Positions 32,627-42,700 of a DNA stretch of 64,000 nt are shown in pieces (position 1 is the stretch's first letter; every line of letters starts with the position of its first letter). The DNA comes from Staphylotrichum longicolle (lineage: Eukaryota > Ascomycota > Sordariomycetes > Sordariales > Chaetomiaceae). Under the pieces are notes generated by a model. That model saw only the letters and a list, made by a program, of their open reading frames with translations. It had not been told where the DNA came from and made no database searches. A program made the position numbers and the translations under genes. Where the stretch lies: NCBI GenBank assembly GCA_019096155.1, contig JAHCVI010000005.1, forward strand, positions 3,110,468-3,174,467, in the 5' to 3' direction.

Positions 32627-34282
32627 CTACTCGGAATCGTCTTCCTCAGACGTTTCTACAACTATCTGACATGTACGCGCATTGTGGCCTGGTTCGCCGC
32701 AGTTGCCACAACGCCGCGCACGCGTCTCGACCCTTGGCTTCCGACCACTACCCGCCTGTGTTTCCTCCTTGATCTGCACCTCAACGTCTCTCTCTCCCTG
32801 TAAATCCTGTGCGTTCTGTACAGAAAGCGATCCTCCTTTTCGGAGCCGTTGTTTCTTAGCTCTCCGACGCTTGCTAAGTGCCTCATTTGCTGCTCGGAGG
32901 CTCTGGATCTCTGCCTTCAACAATGCCAACTGATGCATGACCCTAGACGTCCCTTTTCGCAAACATATCGACGCCCTCAAAATCTCAGTTGGAGAGCTAT
33001 TTTGATGCCGAGCAATTCGATTCTTAATGAGGGTGGACTGCGAGGAGGCTTCGATTGGGTTGTTCGGGGTCTTGGAAACCCAGGCGTGCGCACTACCGGG
33101 CCGCGAGTTCGAGGGCGTTGGCGTCTTTAGACGGATGTCGAGCTGGGAGATCACCTTCTCGGGGTCAAAAGGAACAATTCCAGCACCTCGAAAACCTCCT
33201 TGAATATTTTCGGGGGTTAGGGCGGCCTGGAAAGCAGCGTAGAACGCGGGGAAGAAGTCCTCCTTGGTGATGTGGGTAATAGTTGCCCGCATCATCCCCT
33301 CGATCTGCTTGCCGTATGCCGTCTTGAGCGGGCTAAAACATCCAACATCGAGCGGCTGGAGAATGTGAGACGAGTGGGGAGGTATGTAGAGCGTAATGAT
33401 ATTGTTCTCCTTGTAGTAGAGCTCGAAGTCGGTCGAGTGGTGGCTGTCGTGGCCGTCGAGGATAAGGAGGCGATGAACCCCGACTGTTCGAGCTTTGGTA
33501 TGCTTGTCGAAGTGCTGAATCCATTCTAGGCCTCTCTCGTTGGTTGTCCAACCGTTTTCGGATGTCGCAATGACCCAGTCGTTCGGCAATGGGCTGTTCT
33601 CGTACCAAGAGGAGAGGTGATACCTGCCCTTGACGATGATAAACGGCGGGATCGCCCAGCCAGTCGCATTGACGCCCTGAATCACCGTTGCCCATTCACG
33701 ATTGCCAGGCTGCTTCAACTTTGCCCTGCCACGCCGTTCGGAGCTTGTAACAACCATTGCAGTCGAGATGACGCCCATCTGAAACCCGGTCTCGTCGAAG
33801 TTGTAGATGTCGGCCTCCTGGATGCCGTACTTCGCGATTGTGTTCCGCACAAGCGCAAACCAACCGCGAATAATCTCCGGATCTTCGCATTGGGCCCTCT
33901 GGTAGTCGTATTTCCGATTGAAACGCGTGGTGAGCTCCGGGTGCCGTTTGACGAAGGTTGAAGCCCAATTGACTCCGACGCGTCGCGCGTCGCGTTCGGC
34001 AAGTAGTCGGTTGGCCATATCTTCCACACTAGACAAGCGGGGAGGAAATCCTTTAGAATCTAGGTCGAGGATATACTGAACAATGACCGATTCCTCTAGG
34101 TCAGTTAGTTTCCGTGAGTTGGCTGGAATGTCGCGTCGCGATTGCTGACCGCGTCGACGTCGACTGAGCTTCTCGTGATTAACGGAATAGATCTTTGCTG
34201 CAGCTCTTAGGCTTAGCTTTGGGTCATTTTCTATTGCCTGGAGGGCCAAGTGCACTCGGGTTTCGTCGTTTTGTTGAGGCAT
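32627..34282 (-). CDS. Pogo/Fot1-like transposase (DDE superfamily) with C-terminal zinc knuckle
   Basis: Uninterrupted frame of 551 residues from the ATG at 34282. The N-terminus is a psq/pogo-type helix-turn-helix (ALQAIENDPKLSLRAAAKIY), followed by a CENP-B-like DNA-binding segment (LTDLEESVIVQYILDLDSKGFPP to about residue 140). The catalytic core has the three acidic residues in YNFDETGFQMG, LILDGHDSHHS and PHSSHILQPLDVGCF. The C-terminal region has a basic, possibly coiled segment and ends with a CCHC zinc knuckle (CGNCGEPGHNARTC, about residues 525-538), seen in several fungal pogo elements. There are no introns, stops or frameshifts, so the protein could be active. It is encoded within the element between the two terminal repeats. 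Confidence 0.95.
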   Translation of the reverse strand: MPQQNDETRVHLALQAIENDPKLSLRAAAKIYSVNHEKLSRRRRGQQSRRDIPANSRKLTDLEESVIVQYILDLDSKGFPPRLSSVEDMANRLLAERDARRVGVNWASTFVKRHPELTTRFNRKYDYQRAQCEDPEIIRGWFALVRNTIAKYGIQEADIYNFDETGFQMGVISTAMVVTSSERRGRAKLKQPGNREWATVIQGVNATGWAIPPFIIVKGRYHLSSWYENSPLPNDWVIATSENGWTTNERGLEWIQHFDKHTKARTVGVHRLLILDGHDSHHSTDFELYYKENNIITLYIPPHSSHILQPLDVGCFSPLKTAYGKQIEGMMRATITHITKEDFFPAFYAAFQAALTPENIQGGFRGAGIVPFDPEKVISQLDIRLKTPTPSNSRPGSAHAWVSKTPNNPIEASSQSTLIKNRIARHQNSSPTEILRASICLRKGTSRVMHQLALLKAEIQSLRAANEALSKRRRAKKQRLRKGGSLSVQNAQDLQGERDVEVQIKEETQAGSGRKPRVETRARRCGNCGEPGHNARTCQIVVETSEEDDSE

Positions 34283-34337
34283 ATCGCGTTGCAAAGGAAA
34301 GCCTAAAAGAAGGTAGAAGACGTGGAGGTGCAATGTT

Positions 34338-34380
34338 GTGGGACTTTCGCCCGTGTGGGACTTTCGCATGTGGACTACGT
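34338..34380 (-). repeat. Right terminal inverted repeat of the pogo-like element
   Basis: Reverse complement begins ACGTAGTCCACATGCGAAAG; the single difference from the left end is the fifth base. Confidence 0.95.
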
Positions 34381-35640
34381 TACTGATAACCCAGAAATCG
34401 ACTTCGAAGAAAGTCACTCTACGAAGCTGTATCAACCTCGACCATACTTCAATTTCGGTGAGGTGGTTACGCTCTTTCCTCACCAGTCAAGCCCAGCACC
34501 TGCCCCAACCAACCGAGATTCCTGCCTTCTTTTTGATCTCTGCCTATTCCTAAGTACCTCGGTGGCTGTTGTCCCCCTCATCACTGCATCGACCAAGGCC
34601 AAATGCCGGCCAATGCGACAAAAGCTGAGTGTAAGACATCGGTCCCTAAAATGGAAACCTCACTGCAATGCCAAACAGGCCGACTCCAATCACGCAGCTG
34701 CGCATCATCGATAGATTTCGCTGACTCAGACGGTACATCGAATTGAGGAGAGTGTTCGGTTCATTTAAGATACCGCAGCCCTCTGGAACACAACCTCGCT
34801 ACGTGTTGCCTCCTGTTTCTCTAACGCCAATCCCAGCGCTCTACAACATGCAACCCGTACACCGGCATCGATGTCACAGATCGGCATATTCTTGCGAGGC
34901 TACTCGTCAAAGTCGAAGAACAGGCACATCGAACCGAACGATGGAAGCAGTTGATGCGACTACGAGGGATGAAGAGGTGGGACCAGCCTCGTCCACCACT
35001 ACAATCTCAAGGCAGCCAGCATGACGAAACCCTAATTCTCAGCGATAGGCGGACTCCATCCTTGGCTTCGCTGCCTTCAACGCGGAAACATTTCCGTCGG
35101 TCTCATCGAAGGGCTTCGGACCCGGGGTCACAGCCGAATCCTTTGAGAAGCGGCGGGTCTGTCCTGTGCGCACACCCAGCGAAGAGAGGGGGGCCCGCCA
35201 TGGGTCCTCGCGTTAGTCACTCTGATGTGGTGACAGTACGTCAAGGCAGGAAGCGCCACCCACGACAGGAGGAGCCGGGACTTTATTGCACCACCTCGCG
35301 GCGACACGGCCCCATATCTCCTTGCGTGGCATTGGATCCGGCAGGCGCGTGGACATCCCAGGCAAGCCGTTTTCCTTTACGACGTTGGACAAAACGGCCA
35401 TCTCATGGAACCGACTCCTCTCGCCAGTCATGGACCGTCTTCGCCACAAAAAACGGAACGGACCATCCCGCCGAACCCATGACCGAAGAGATTCCACAAG
35501 CGCCCGAGATAGGTAATACCCACAGACCAGGAGTCTGCCTCGGACATCCACAAGAGCGCGTCCTGGTGGCAAAAGTTCAAGTAGGAAACGGAACCAGGCA
35601 GCAACACTCGAATGCGTCGTCCATCGCGACCTTTGTCAAC

Positions 35641-35696
35641 GGGAGCCACTCAACGGGAGCCACTCAACGGGAGCCACTCAACGGGAGCCACTCAAC
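35641..35696. repeat. 14 bp tandem repeat, four perfect copies
   Basis: GGGAGCCACTCAAC repeats four times and then runs into GGGAGCCACCAG, the outer end of the left inverted repeat arm. The right arm lacks this expansion. Confidence 0.95.
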
Positions 35697-35866
35697 GGGA
35701 GCCACCAGTTTGGGACCGGACCTGTCCCCTGGTTGAGCCAGTCCCCCGTCCCTCTCCAAGGCCAGCCAAGTCCCTTCTGGCAAGGCAACCCCAGGGGGTG
35801 CAAGAGCAGAAGGCAGCCGAACAAAGAGTGGGTGTCGTGAGCCCCTTCGAATCCCATCTGGCCGAG
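35697..35866 (+). repeat. Left arm of a 170 bp inverted repeat
   Basis: Matches the reverse complement of 36373-36542 at 167 of 170 positions with no gaps; the three mismatches are in the inner 22 bases. Outward, similarity continues through CCTTTGTCAAC, so the arms may be longer. The spacer is 506 bp. Confidence 0.93.
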
Positions 35867-36372
35867 CCGACATCGGAATTGTGGTTTGTTCTTCTCAGTA
35901 TAGTGGCATATCCGCCAGCGGACCCTCAGGATCAAAGACTGAAGAGTGTTTGTCACAGGATGCTTCGTATGTCTGAGCATAAACTGAGCACGGGCCAAGT
36001 GAGACCATATCAAATCAAGGCTGACAGGAACATAGTTGCCTATGAGTCGACATAGGCAAAGACGCAACTAGCGTCGCCACCCATTGATGTCCCAGTGCCG
36101 ACAATGGAGTGAGTCTGTGAATCAGGGATCCTTCCCGACATACAGCGGCCGTCTCACGTCAGGCCGTGACGACTGCGGGGAGAGGGGACTGTGTGGGAGA
36201 AAAACAGCTGCCTGATGGGCTGCCCGTATCACTCGTGGGGGGCAATGGTTCGCCTTTCAGGATTCCACTCACCTGGCGGGCAGCTCGTCTTAAGATGGTT
36301 CCTGCCCTGGTCGGTCTAGACCGGCTGCCTTTTTTCCTCTTGCACTCCCTGGGGTTGCCTTGCCAGAAGGGA

Positions 36373-36542
36373 CTCGGCCAAACGGGATTTGAAGGGGCTC
36401 ACGACACCCACTCTTTGTTCGGCTGCCTTCTGCTCTTGCACCCCCTGGGGTTGCCTTGCCAGAAGGGACTTGGCTGGCCTTGGAGAGGGACGGGGGACTG
36501 GCTCAACCAGGGGACAGGTCCGGTCCCAAACTGGTGGCTCCC
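36373..36542 (-). repeat. Right arm of a 170 bp inverted repeat
   Basis: Reverse complement of the left arm. Part of this arm (CTCTTGCACCCCCTGGGGTT onward, 36433-36475) is also present as a direct copy just inside it at 36338-36379, with a few differences. Confidence 0.93.
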
Positions 36543-39090
36543 GTTGGCGTTGACAAAGGCCGTCACGGTTGTGTGCTAGGCGGCGATCAAGAGGACCGGT
36601 ACGACACAAGCTCATCCGTCGGGTGGAAAGGGCTCAGTCGTCGTATCGAGGCAGCGGGCTTGACGCCAGCGACACTGCGGCAGGTGCGAGAGAATCCAAC
36701 ACGTGGACCAGGTCGCACCAGCCTTGGGTTACCAATTTCCCATCCGTTTCTCCACGCCCGGCACGACTTCCACGACAGCTTTCGCACTGTCGTCGGTCAG
36801 CGCCGTTGATCCATCCACACCTGGTTTCCCAGGGTCCTCTTTCTGCCTTGCGGAAGCGGGAAGAAGAGAAGGGAACAGAATGGACTCAGCTGTCCGACGG
36901 CCAGCGAGGCGTGGGTGCCACACCAAAACGGCTCAGCGCAGCGTATTGGGAACGAGCAGTCGGAGCCTGCGAGCGGGAAATGATCTGGCGGCCGTCGACT
37001 GAGGCTCGTCGTCTTCGTAACTCAGTGTCCTAGGTTTCGTCTCGGAAAATCGCAAGGGTTCAACGGATTGCTGAGAAATGGCAGGAACTTGACAAAGTGG
37101 CGGAGCCTTGCGAAGTAAGTGCAGGGATTGAAGGGTCATCGGATCGTAAACATGAACAGAATTGTCGGACTTCGAAACAATGTTCACCAGAACAACCCGC
37201 GATCGACGTCATGCTCGTCAAAGCAAGAAACAAAAGAAGGAGGGGGGTGGACCGTGGAGCGCAAAAACCGATGAGGCGGCCTCCCTCTCTTCTATCCTGC
37301 CCTGCTCAGCTGGGGCTGATGTGTGGTGACGGCACAGTAGGACTCTGCAACCAGCCTGCTGTGTCAAAGGCGCCAAAGGCGCCAAAGGGTGGTGAACTGG
37401 GTGACGAAAGCCGAATCCTTTCTGTGCCGCAGCCTCGTGGGGTTCAAGGGTTCAAGCCAAACGCCAAAGAGAAACAAAAGAGACAATGCCCAATCGAGGA
37501 AATGCTCCCAGCCGCGGCTGAGGCTGAGCACCTTCGAGGCTCAACGACTGAGCCTCATTGAGGGTCCATGCGGGCAACCCCCCCTCGCCCCCCGACTCTT
37601 CCCGGCGAAAGACGGAATAATTGACGTCTGACGTCGATGTCGCTGCGCGGCAAGGGGAATGCCCGCAACGTGATCCTTGACGGATGACCTCGTTCGAGAC
37701 GAAGAGAACAAAGAAAAGCGCCTAGGAGAGATGAGGATGGGTGCCACACAGAAGTGGCTGACGCGCGACGCGCAGTCGCAAATCCGTGGGCCCTGTGTTC
37801 CTTGCAAAAGACGCTCCCTGCAAAAACACCTGCTGCAGTTTTGACCATCCTCCTCAGCAAGGGCACAATGCCGTCCCTTGCAAATCTTGAACTGGGGCCT
37901 TTCCAGGAGCGTCCGCTGTTGTGGGTACTTAAGTGGGGACCTTTGTCTGGTGCCAGGGTGCCTGGCAAGCCTGGGGACCCAGGCAGGTCCCGGCCCAGAC
38001 TGGCGAGTTTGGCGACCGGCGACTGGCCGACGAATGGCCATGTTGACTGACAGCGCCTAAATTTGTCCACCCCCCAAGCGCGCCCTCCCACCAGACCTGG
38101 CCAGGGCTGGTCCAACAAGGGAGTTACACAACCCTGTCCGATCCGCTGCCGGGGACTGCCCATGGACCCTGTCCGGTCCGCCGTGTGTCTGCGTCCCGGC
38201 GGATGCTCCTTCCCATTCCACAATACTGAACTCTCTTCCCGGCGCGGCCTCCCAGATGGGCTCGCCCTTCCGACACTTTGACACTTGCAGCCCCCCGCGT
38301 ACCAGGGGCGCCCCACGGACACGGGACGAGGTTGTGGAGTCCTGCAGCGGTGGAGCGACATCATCGAGATGCCCATCTCCACAACCTGGCTGACCGTTGG
38401 GCTCCACGCAACAGGCACCGAGATAACTGAGCAGCCATGGTGGGTGGAAGCAAAGTTGCTATCCGTTTGCCGACAGGAGGCACGCCAAGCGGTGGTGTCT
38501 GTCTAGCAGCGGCCGCTCGAACTCGGTCTAGGACTGAGGTTGTGCCCTCATGACTAACCCTCGCTCGCCTCCGCCGGTCCTGTTGACGTCTTTGTGCTGA
38601 GCAATCTCAAATTCAACCCGGCGTGGCCATGCCCGGTGTGCCTCACGTGGAGGGGACCGAACCTTCACCGTGGTTTCACCACCCCCCTTGGCCCCTTCCC
38701 CATCCCCACGAAATCTGTACACACACACCCCCCTCCTCACCGAATGAGAAGCCTCATCGTACCCTGTACCTGTGTTCCTTGCTTAGAGCAAGCCTCTCCC
38801 GGCCGCTTGAGTGCTCCCCTTGCGTTCCCCCATATCGGAATGCAGGATTGCTTGCATACACAGGCCTGGATGGGTTCCCATAGGCCTCCCCACTCAGCCT
38901 TACCAGACACCTCTTACATCTTGTCTCTCTTCTACTTAAGAACCCCTCCGGGTCCCTCTCCCGTCTCTCTTGATCTCCCTTCTCATCATACAACTTACAA
39001 CAACTGTTGCCGAGTCATCCTCTGAGACCATCGCCGGCACCCAAGCAACACAACAACACCAAGACCAGCCAGTTCCTGACGCACCTCCAC

Positions 39091-39753
39091 ATGCCGGGCC
39101 GCGCCCGCCACGCGTGCTTTGAAGACGAGATCCAGGGACCTGAGATCCGCCCGCGGCGCACCAGAGGCACCAGCGGCCGTCGAAGCTCAAGCGCCGACCG
39201 AGTTCACAGCATCTTCGACGAAGCCCTCAACATGCAGGGCCGCGAGCGTGTCGTCGGGCGTGACGCCTATGAGCAGCTCATGCGGGAGAACCAGTACCTC
39301 CGCATCGAGCTCCGCGGCCTCGAGGACGCCCAGACCTGGATCGCTCAACTCCAGGCCGAGAACGCCGAGCTCCAGCGTGAGAACCGCGACCTGCGGCGGA
39401 TCCCCGACTACACCTCGGACAACGACGCCCGCAAGGACAACAAGCTGAGCAGCCTGCGCAAGAAGTACGCCAAGCTCGAAGTCGAACTCAGCGACCTCAA
39501 GGCCAAGCTGTCCGACTGGAAGACCAAGGCCGGCGACTGGCGCAAGCTCTACGAGGAATCCAAGCGCAGCTACGAGAGCGCCAAAACCAAGGAGGAGGCC
39601 GCCACACGCATCCAGCAGGACCTCCAGCGCCGTCTCGAAATTATCCGCAACAACTACAGCCTCGAGCAGGCCGCCCGGGGCCGCCTGGAGCAGGAGAACG
39701 CCTCCCTCCGACGCAGCCTCGAACTCGAGCGTCTCCGCCGCCGGCAGTACTGA
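39091..39753 (+). CDS. Coiled-coil protein of unknown function
   Basis: Intronless frame of 220 residues from the first in-frame ATG at 39091. The first 35 residues are Arg/Ser-rich (RGTSGRRSSSADR). From about residue 50 to the end the sequence is a long charged coiled coil with Leu at heptad spacing (LQAENAELQRENRDL, LRKKYAKLEVELSDLKAKL, LEQENASLRRSLELERL). There is no signal peptide or membrane segment. Strong third-position C/G bias, like the housekeeping genes, supports a real expressed gene. It has the same general layout as the protein at 44974, 5 kb downstream: a short disordered head followed by a coiled coil. I see no functional motif and assign no role. Confidence 0.75.
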   Translation: MPGRARHACFEDEIQGPEIRPRRTRGTSGRRSSSADRVHSIFDEALNMQGRERVVGRDAYEQLMRENQYLRIELRGLEDAQTWIAQLQAENAELQRENRDLRRIPDYTSDNDARKDNKLSSLRKKYAKLEVELSDLKAKLSDWKTKAGDWRKLYEESKRSYESAKTKEEAATRIQQDLQRRLEIIRNNYSLEQAARGRLEQENASLRRSLELERLRRRQY

Positions 39754-42700
39754 TTCATTCAGCGACGACACCGGCCGCCAACGTCGTCGATCATTCTCCT
39801 TCTCCTCGGACACTACTCTCACCCGGATCCACCTCTCCTCGGCGGACCTGTCACTTCGTATCGCCTTTGGGCTTCGTCAGCGGGGCTCAACAGCGTCAAG
39901 AATCTATCTTCTCTCAGAGACTGGATGAAAAAGTAAGGACGCACCACAAACCAAAACCCCGTCATCCCCCCGACAATCAAGACAAGATCCGATGCTAACA
40001 TGGCACAAAGAACGACATTCCCTGGCCCCTCATCGCAGTCTGGGCCGGTGCACTTTAATGCTCTCTCTCTCTTCCCCTTCCCGGGTAATGAAACGAGCAA
40101 GCACCCACTTGTCAGACTCTTGGCCCCCCTCATCGAAATAAAACAACACAAAACAACACGAAAAAAAAGGGCGCCTCAATTCTTATGGGCTTGGGGCCTT
40201 GTACGATTTACGAAAGCAAACGGATACGGATACGGGGGCGGCATGCACGGCGGCATTTGGCATTTTTGGGCATTTGATACCACTTTTTTTTTTCCCACCA
40301 CCGTCATTGGCACAGCAACGGGCGAATACGGCTTTTTCTTTGCGGAGGTTCAGTTTTGTCTCCTTGAGCCGGGTTGTCGAAAAAGGGTTGGACAGCTTTG
40401 GCTTTGGCTTTGGTTGAGGATCGTTTGTACTGTACAACATACCATGGGTTTGGATTGGATGGGGTTGGGTTGGGTTTCTGGGTTCACGGCATCGGCGAAT
40501 GCTTGGTTGGATATCACACTGTCGAGATCTTATGGGCTGGGAATACGGGTCCGGTCTGGGACATGGCGGGGTTTGGGGGGATTCTCGTTGTGTGCTTTGG
40601 TGGGCTTGGAACAATCTGAGAATTACGTTGGGGTGTGCTACACAAATCGGCAACATGAGAACAGAAACATCATTGTTGTCAACAGCAGCAACATGTTGGA
40701 GCATGTTAAGGTACATTACAGGAGGGGGACGCTTGCACTGCCAGAAAACAAAACAAAACAAACCCCCCCCAAAACAAAGCAGTTTGAGTTGTTTCTCAGA
40801 TTTACGCCCCATCATCTAATTGTGCCTTTGTGATTGTGCCTCTACTGTGAGATTGCATGCATTGTTCAAACTCTTTGTCTTCACCCGGCCGACTTTAGAC
40901 TTTGGACAGCCCCAAACCGGTGCGCTTGAGTTTGGCCGGGTTGGGGGAGGACGAGAGGAGGGGCGTGTGCCAAGACAAGCCCGGGCCTGGGCCCTCTCTG
41001 GCTCGGCAGCGGGTGTGCCACTCAACTGCGCTGCAAGCAGGGGGCGTTTTTCTCCTGCCTGAACTGGATTGTGGGCCTCAATTGAGTGATAAGAGCGCGG
41101 GTGAGGACGACAGGTTACGTTTCCCAAGAATGTATGGCAAGTGCTTGAGAACGATACTTCAGCGCCTTCTGGCCAAAAATAGCCATACATCTAAATCAGG
41201 ATGTGGGTGTCTTTTGTCTTTTTGCGGAATCCAGATCTTATCCTAGAAAATAGAGAGGAGAAAGAGCGGAGAGAACAACGGGATGAGGAAGAGGACGACG
41301 ATTCGCTGAAATCCAGGAGCAGCCGAGGTTCTTCATTCTTCAAGGCTGCGTTGAGGACGCATAACTCCTCTCGAGCTCCTCCAATTGTTCTTAGATTCGT
41401 TGCATCTTGACAGGCATCTTACCAGACACAAACATAATCGGACCTTGATTGACCTTCTCGTAATCCAGAACTCCACAAGTCATAGAGTGTACCAAACAGA
41501 ACAGAACCTACGCAGCGGCACTACTCATTTGCCACACGGATTGGGCAAGGCTGGGTGAGTTACGCGGCCGACGTGGTTTTCTTTGTTATTAGTATTGCTG
41601 ATATAAGAGGATTGGAATCAGGCATGTGGCGAGACAGACCTGACCAGGCGGGTTACACACGAACGACCAGAGTGGAAGCGCTGGGTCGCTCAGGTCGGAT
41701 AATCACCTGCCTGCGGTGTTGGTCTCGTTGAGGACACACACACACCCGCATCCGTTGTTTGCATTGCTTGCTTGCTTGCTAAGTTGGTAAGAGGGCAGAA
41801 CTGTTGTTGCTTGTGTAAGGTGGCTGCTGTGCTCCGTCAGCGTGTCTGTGCAATGGGGCTCTTTGTTCCTTCACCGAGGTGGATGATGACGACTGCTTCA
41901 TGCTGTTGTTAGTGTGGCCAAGCCGGGCCGCCTCAGGAAGGTTTCTTGGCTTTGGGACCCTTTGCAAGGCATGCGGTCCCTTCTGGGTTTGGGTCGTTGG
42001 AGCTGCCTGCGGGCCTTGGCACCGCTTCGCCGTGGGGGGTGACTGATCGGTTTGTTAGAGCATTTCCTTTCCTTTCTGGGCGACGAGATCGAGCCAGCCA
42101 AACAGATGCAGGGTTCTTGTGCCAGGCCGGGTTTGGCCGGTTTGGGAGAATCCGGTTGCCTTGCCGTCCGTCAGTCTTGTCTTGACTAGACCGAATTTCC
42201 GGGCCCCGGCCGTCCGGTTTTGCTACGGGCTACTGTGGTGCACGGCATTGCGCCGTGTCTTGTGTCGGCTCTGGCCGTCATCGGTTGTGGACGGTATGAC
42301 GACAGACGGACAGATGGCGATGGCTCCTTGGCGATGGAGAGCAGGGGGTCCTACACTGTACCTAGTTTGGCCGGGTTCGAAAGACGGTGGGGTGTTCCGT
42401 TGTCAAACCCGTTGCTTTGCGCTCCGGCGCCGAGACGTGGCGATCCGGTAGCACTCGGGGATAGAACTTCCCAATGGCGATACGGTCGCCCGGCAGTGGT
42501 GCGCGCACTGCGTGCGCCGCTGCGCAGTCTCTGGACAGCCCACCCTGAAGAAGCTTGGCAGAAGGTGCAGCTGCCGGATGCCAAGACCCCTCTTGCTCTG
42601 GCCACATCCAATTGCCCCTCCCCCGCAGTTGCAATCAGTCGGGGGCTCTCGTGTGGACGAGCACCACAACAGCAACCATACGGGAGGTTTTCGTCTTCAG

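Larger units (their letters stand above)
32521..34380 (-). mobile_element. Complete pogo/Fot1-like Tc1-mariner DNA transposon
   Basis: The element is 1,860 bp, bounded by 43 bp terminal inverted repeats that differ at one base, and flanked by TA on both sides (32519-32520 and 34381-34382), the target duplication of this superfamily. It contains a single intact transposase gene on the minus strand. Each inverted repeat holds two copies of GCGAAAGTCCCAC separated by ACGG, which look like transposase-binding sites. Near-identical ends and an undamaged frame point to a recent insertion that has not been mutated by RIP. Confidence 0.93.
34383..39090. other. Gene-poor region with inverted and tandem repeats
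   Basis: About 4.7 kb with no convincing protein gene. It contains four 14 bp tandem units (35641-35696), a 170 bp inverted repeat pair (35697-35866 and 36373-36542), and a short direct repeat inside (36338-36379 and 36433-36475). Positions 36600-38900 look like unique non-coding sequence; the last part should be the promoter and leader of the coiled-coil gene at 39091. Confidence 0.5.

Noticed and set aside
35641..35696. CRISPR-like direct repeats
   Set aside because: The 14 bp units are contiguous without spacers, and the window is fungal.
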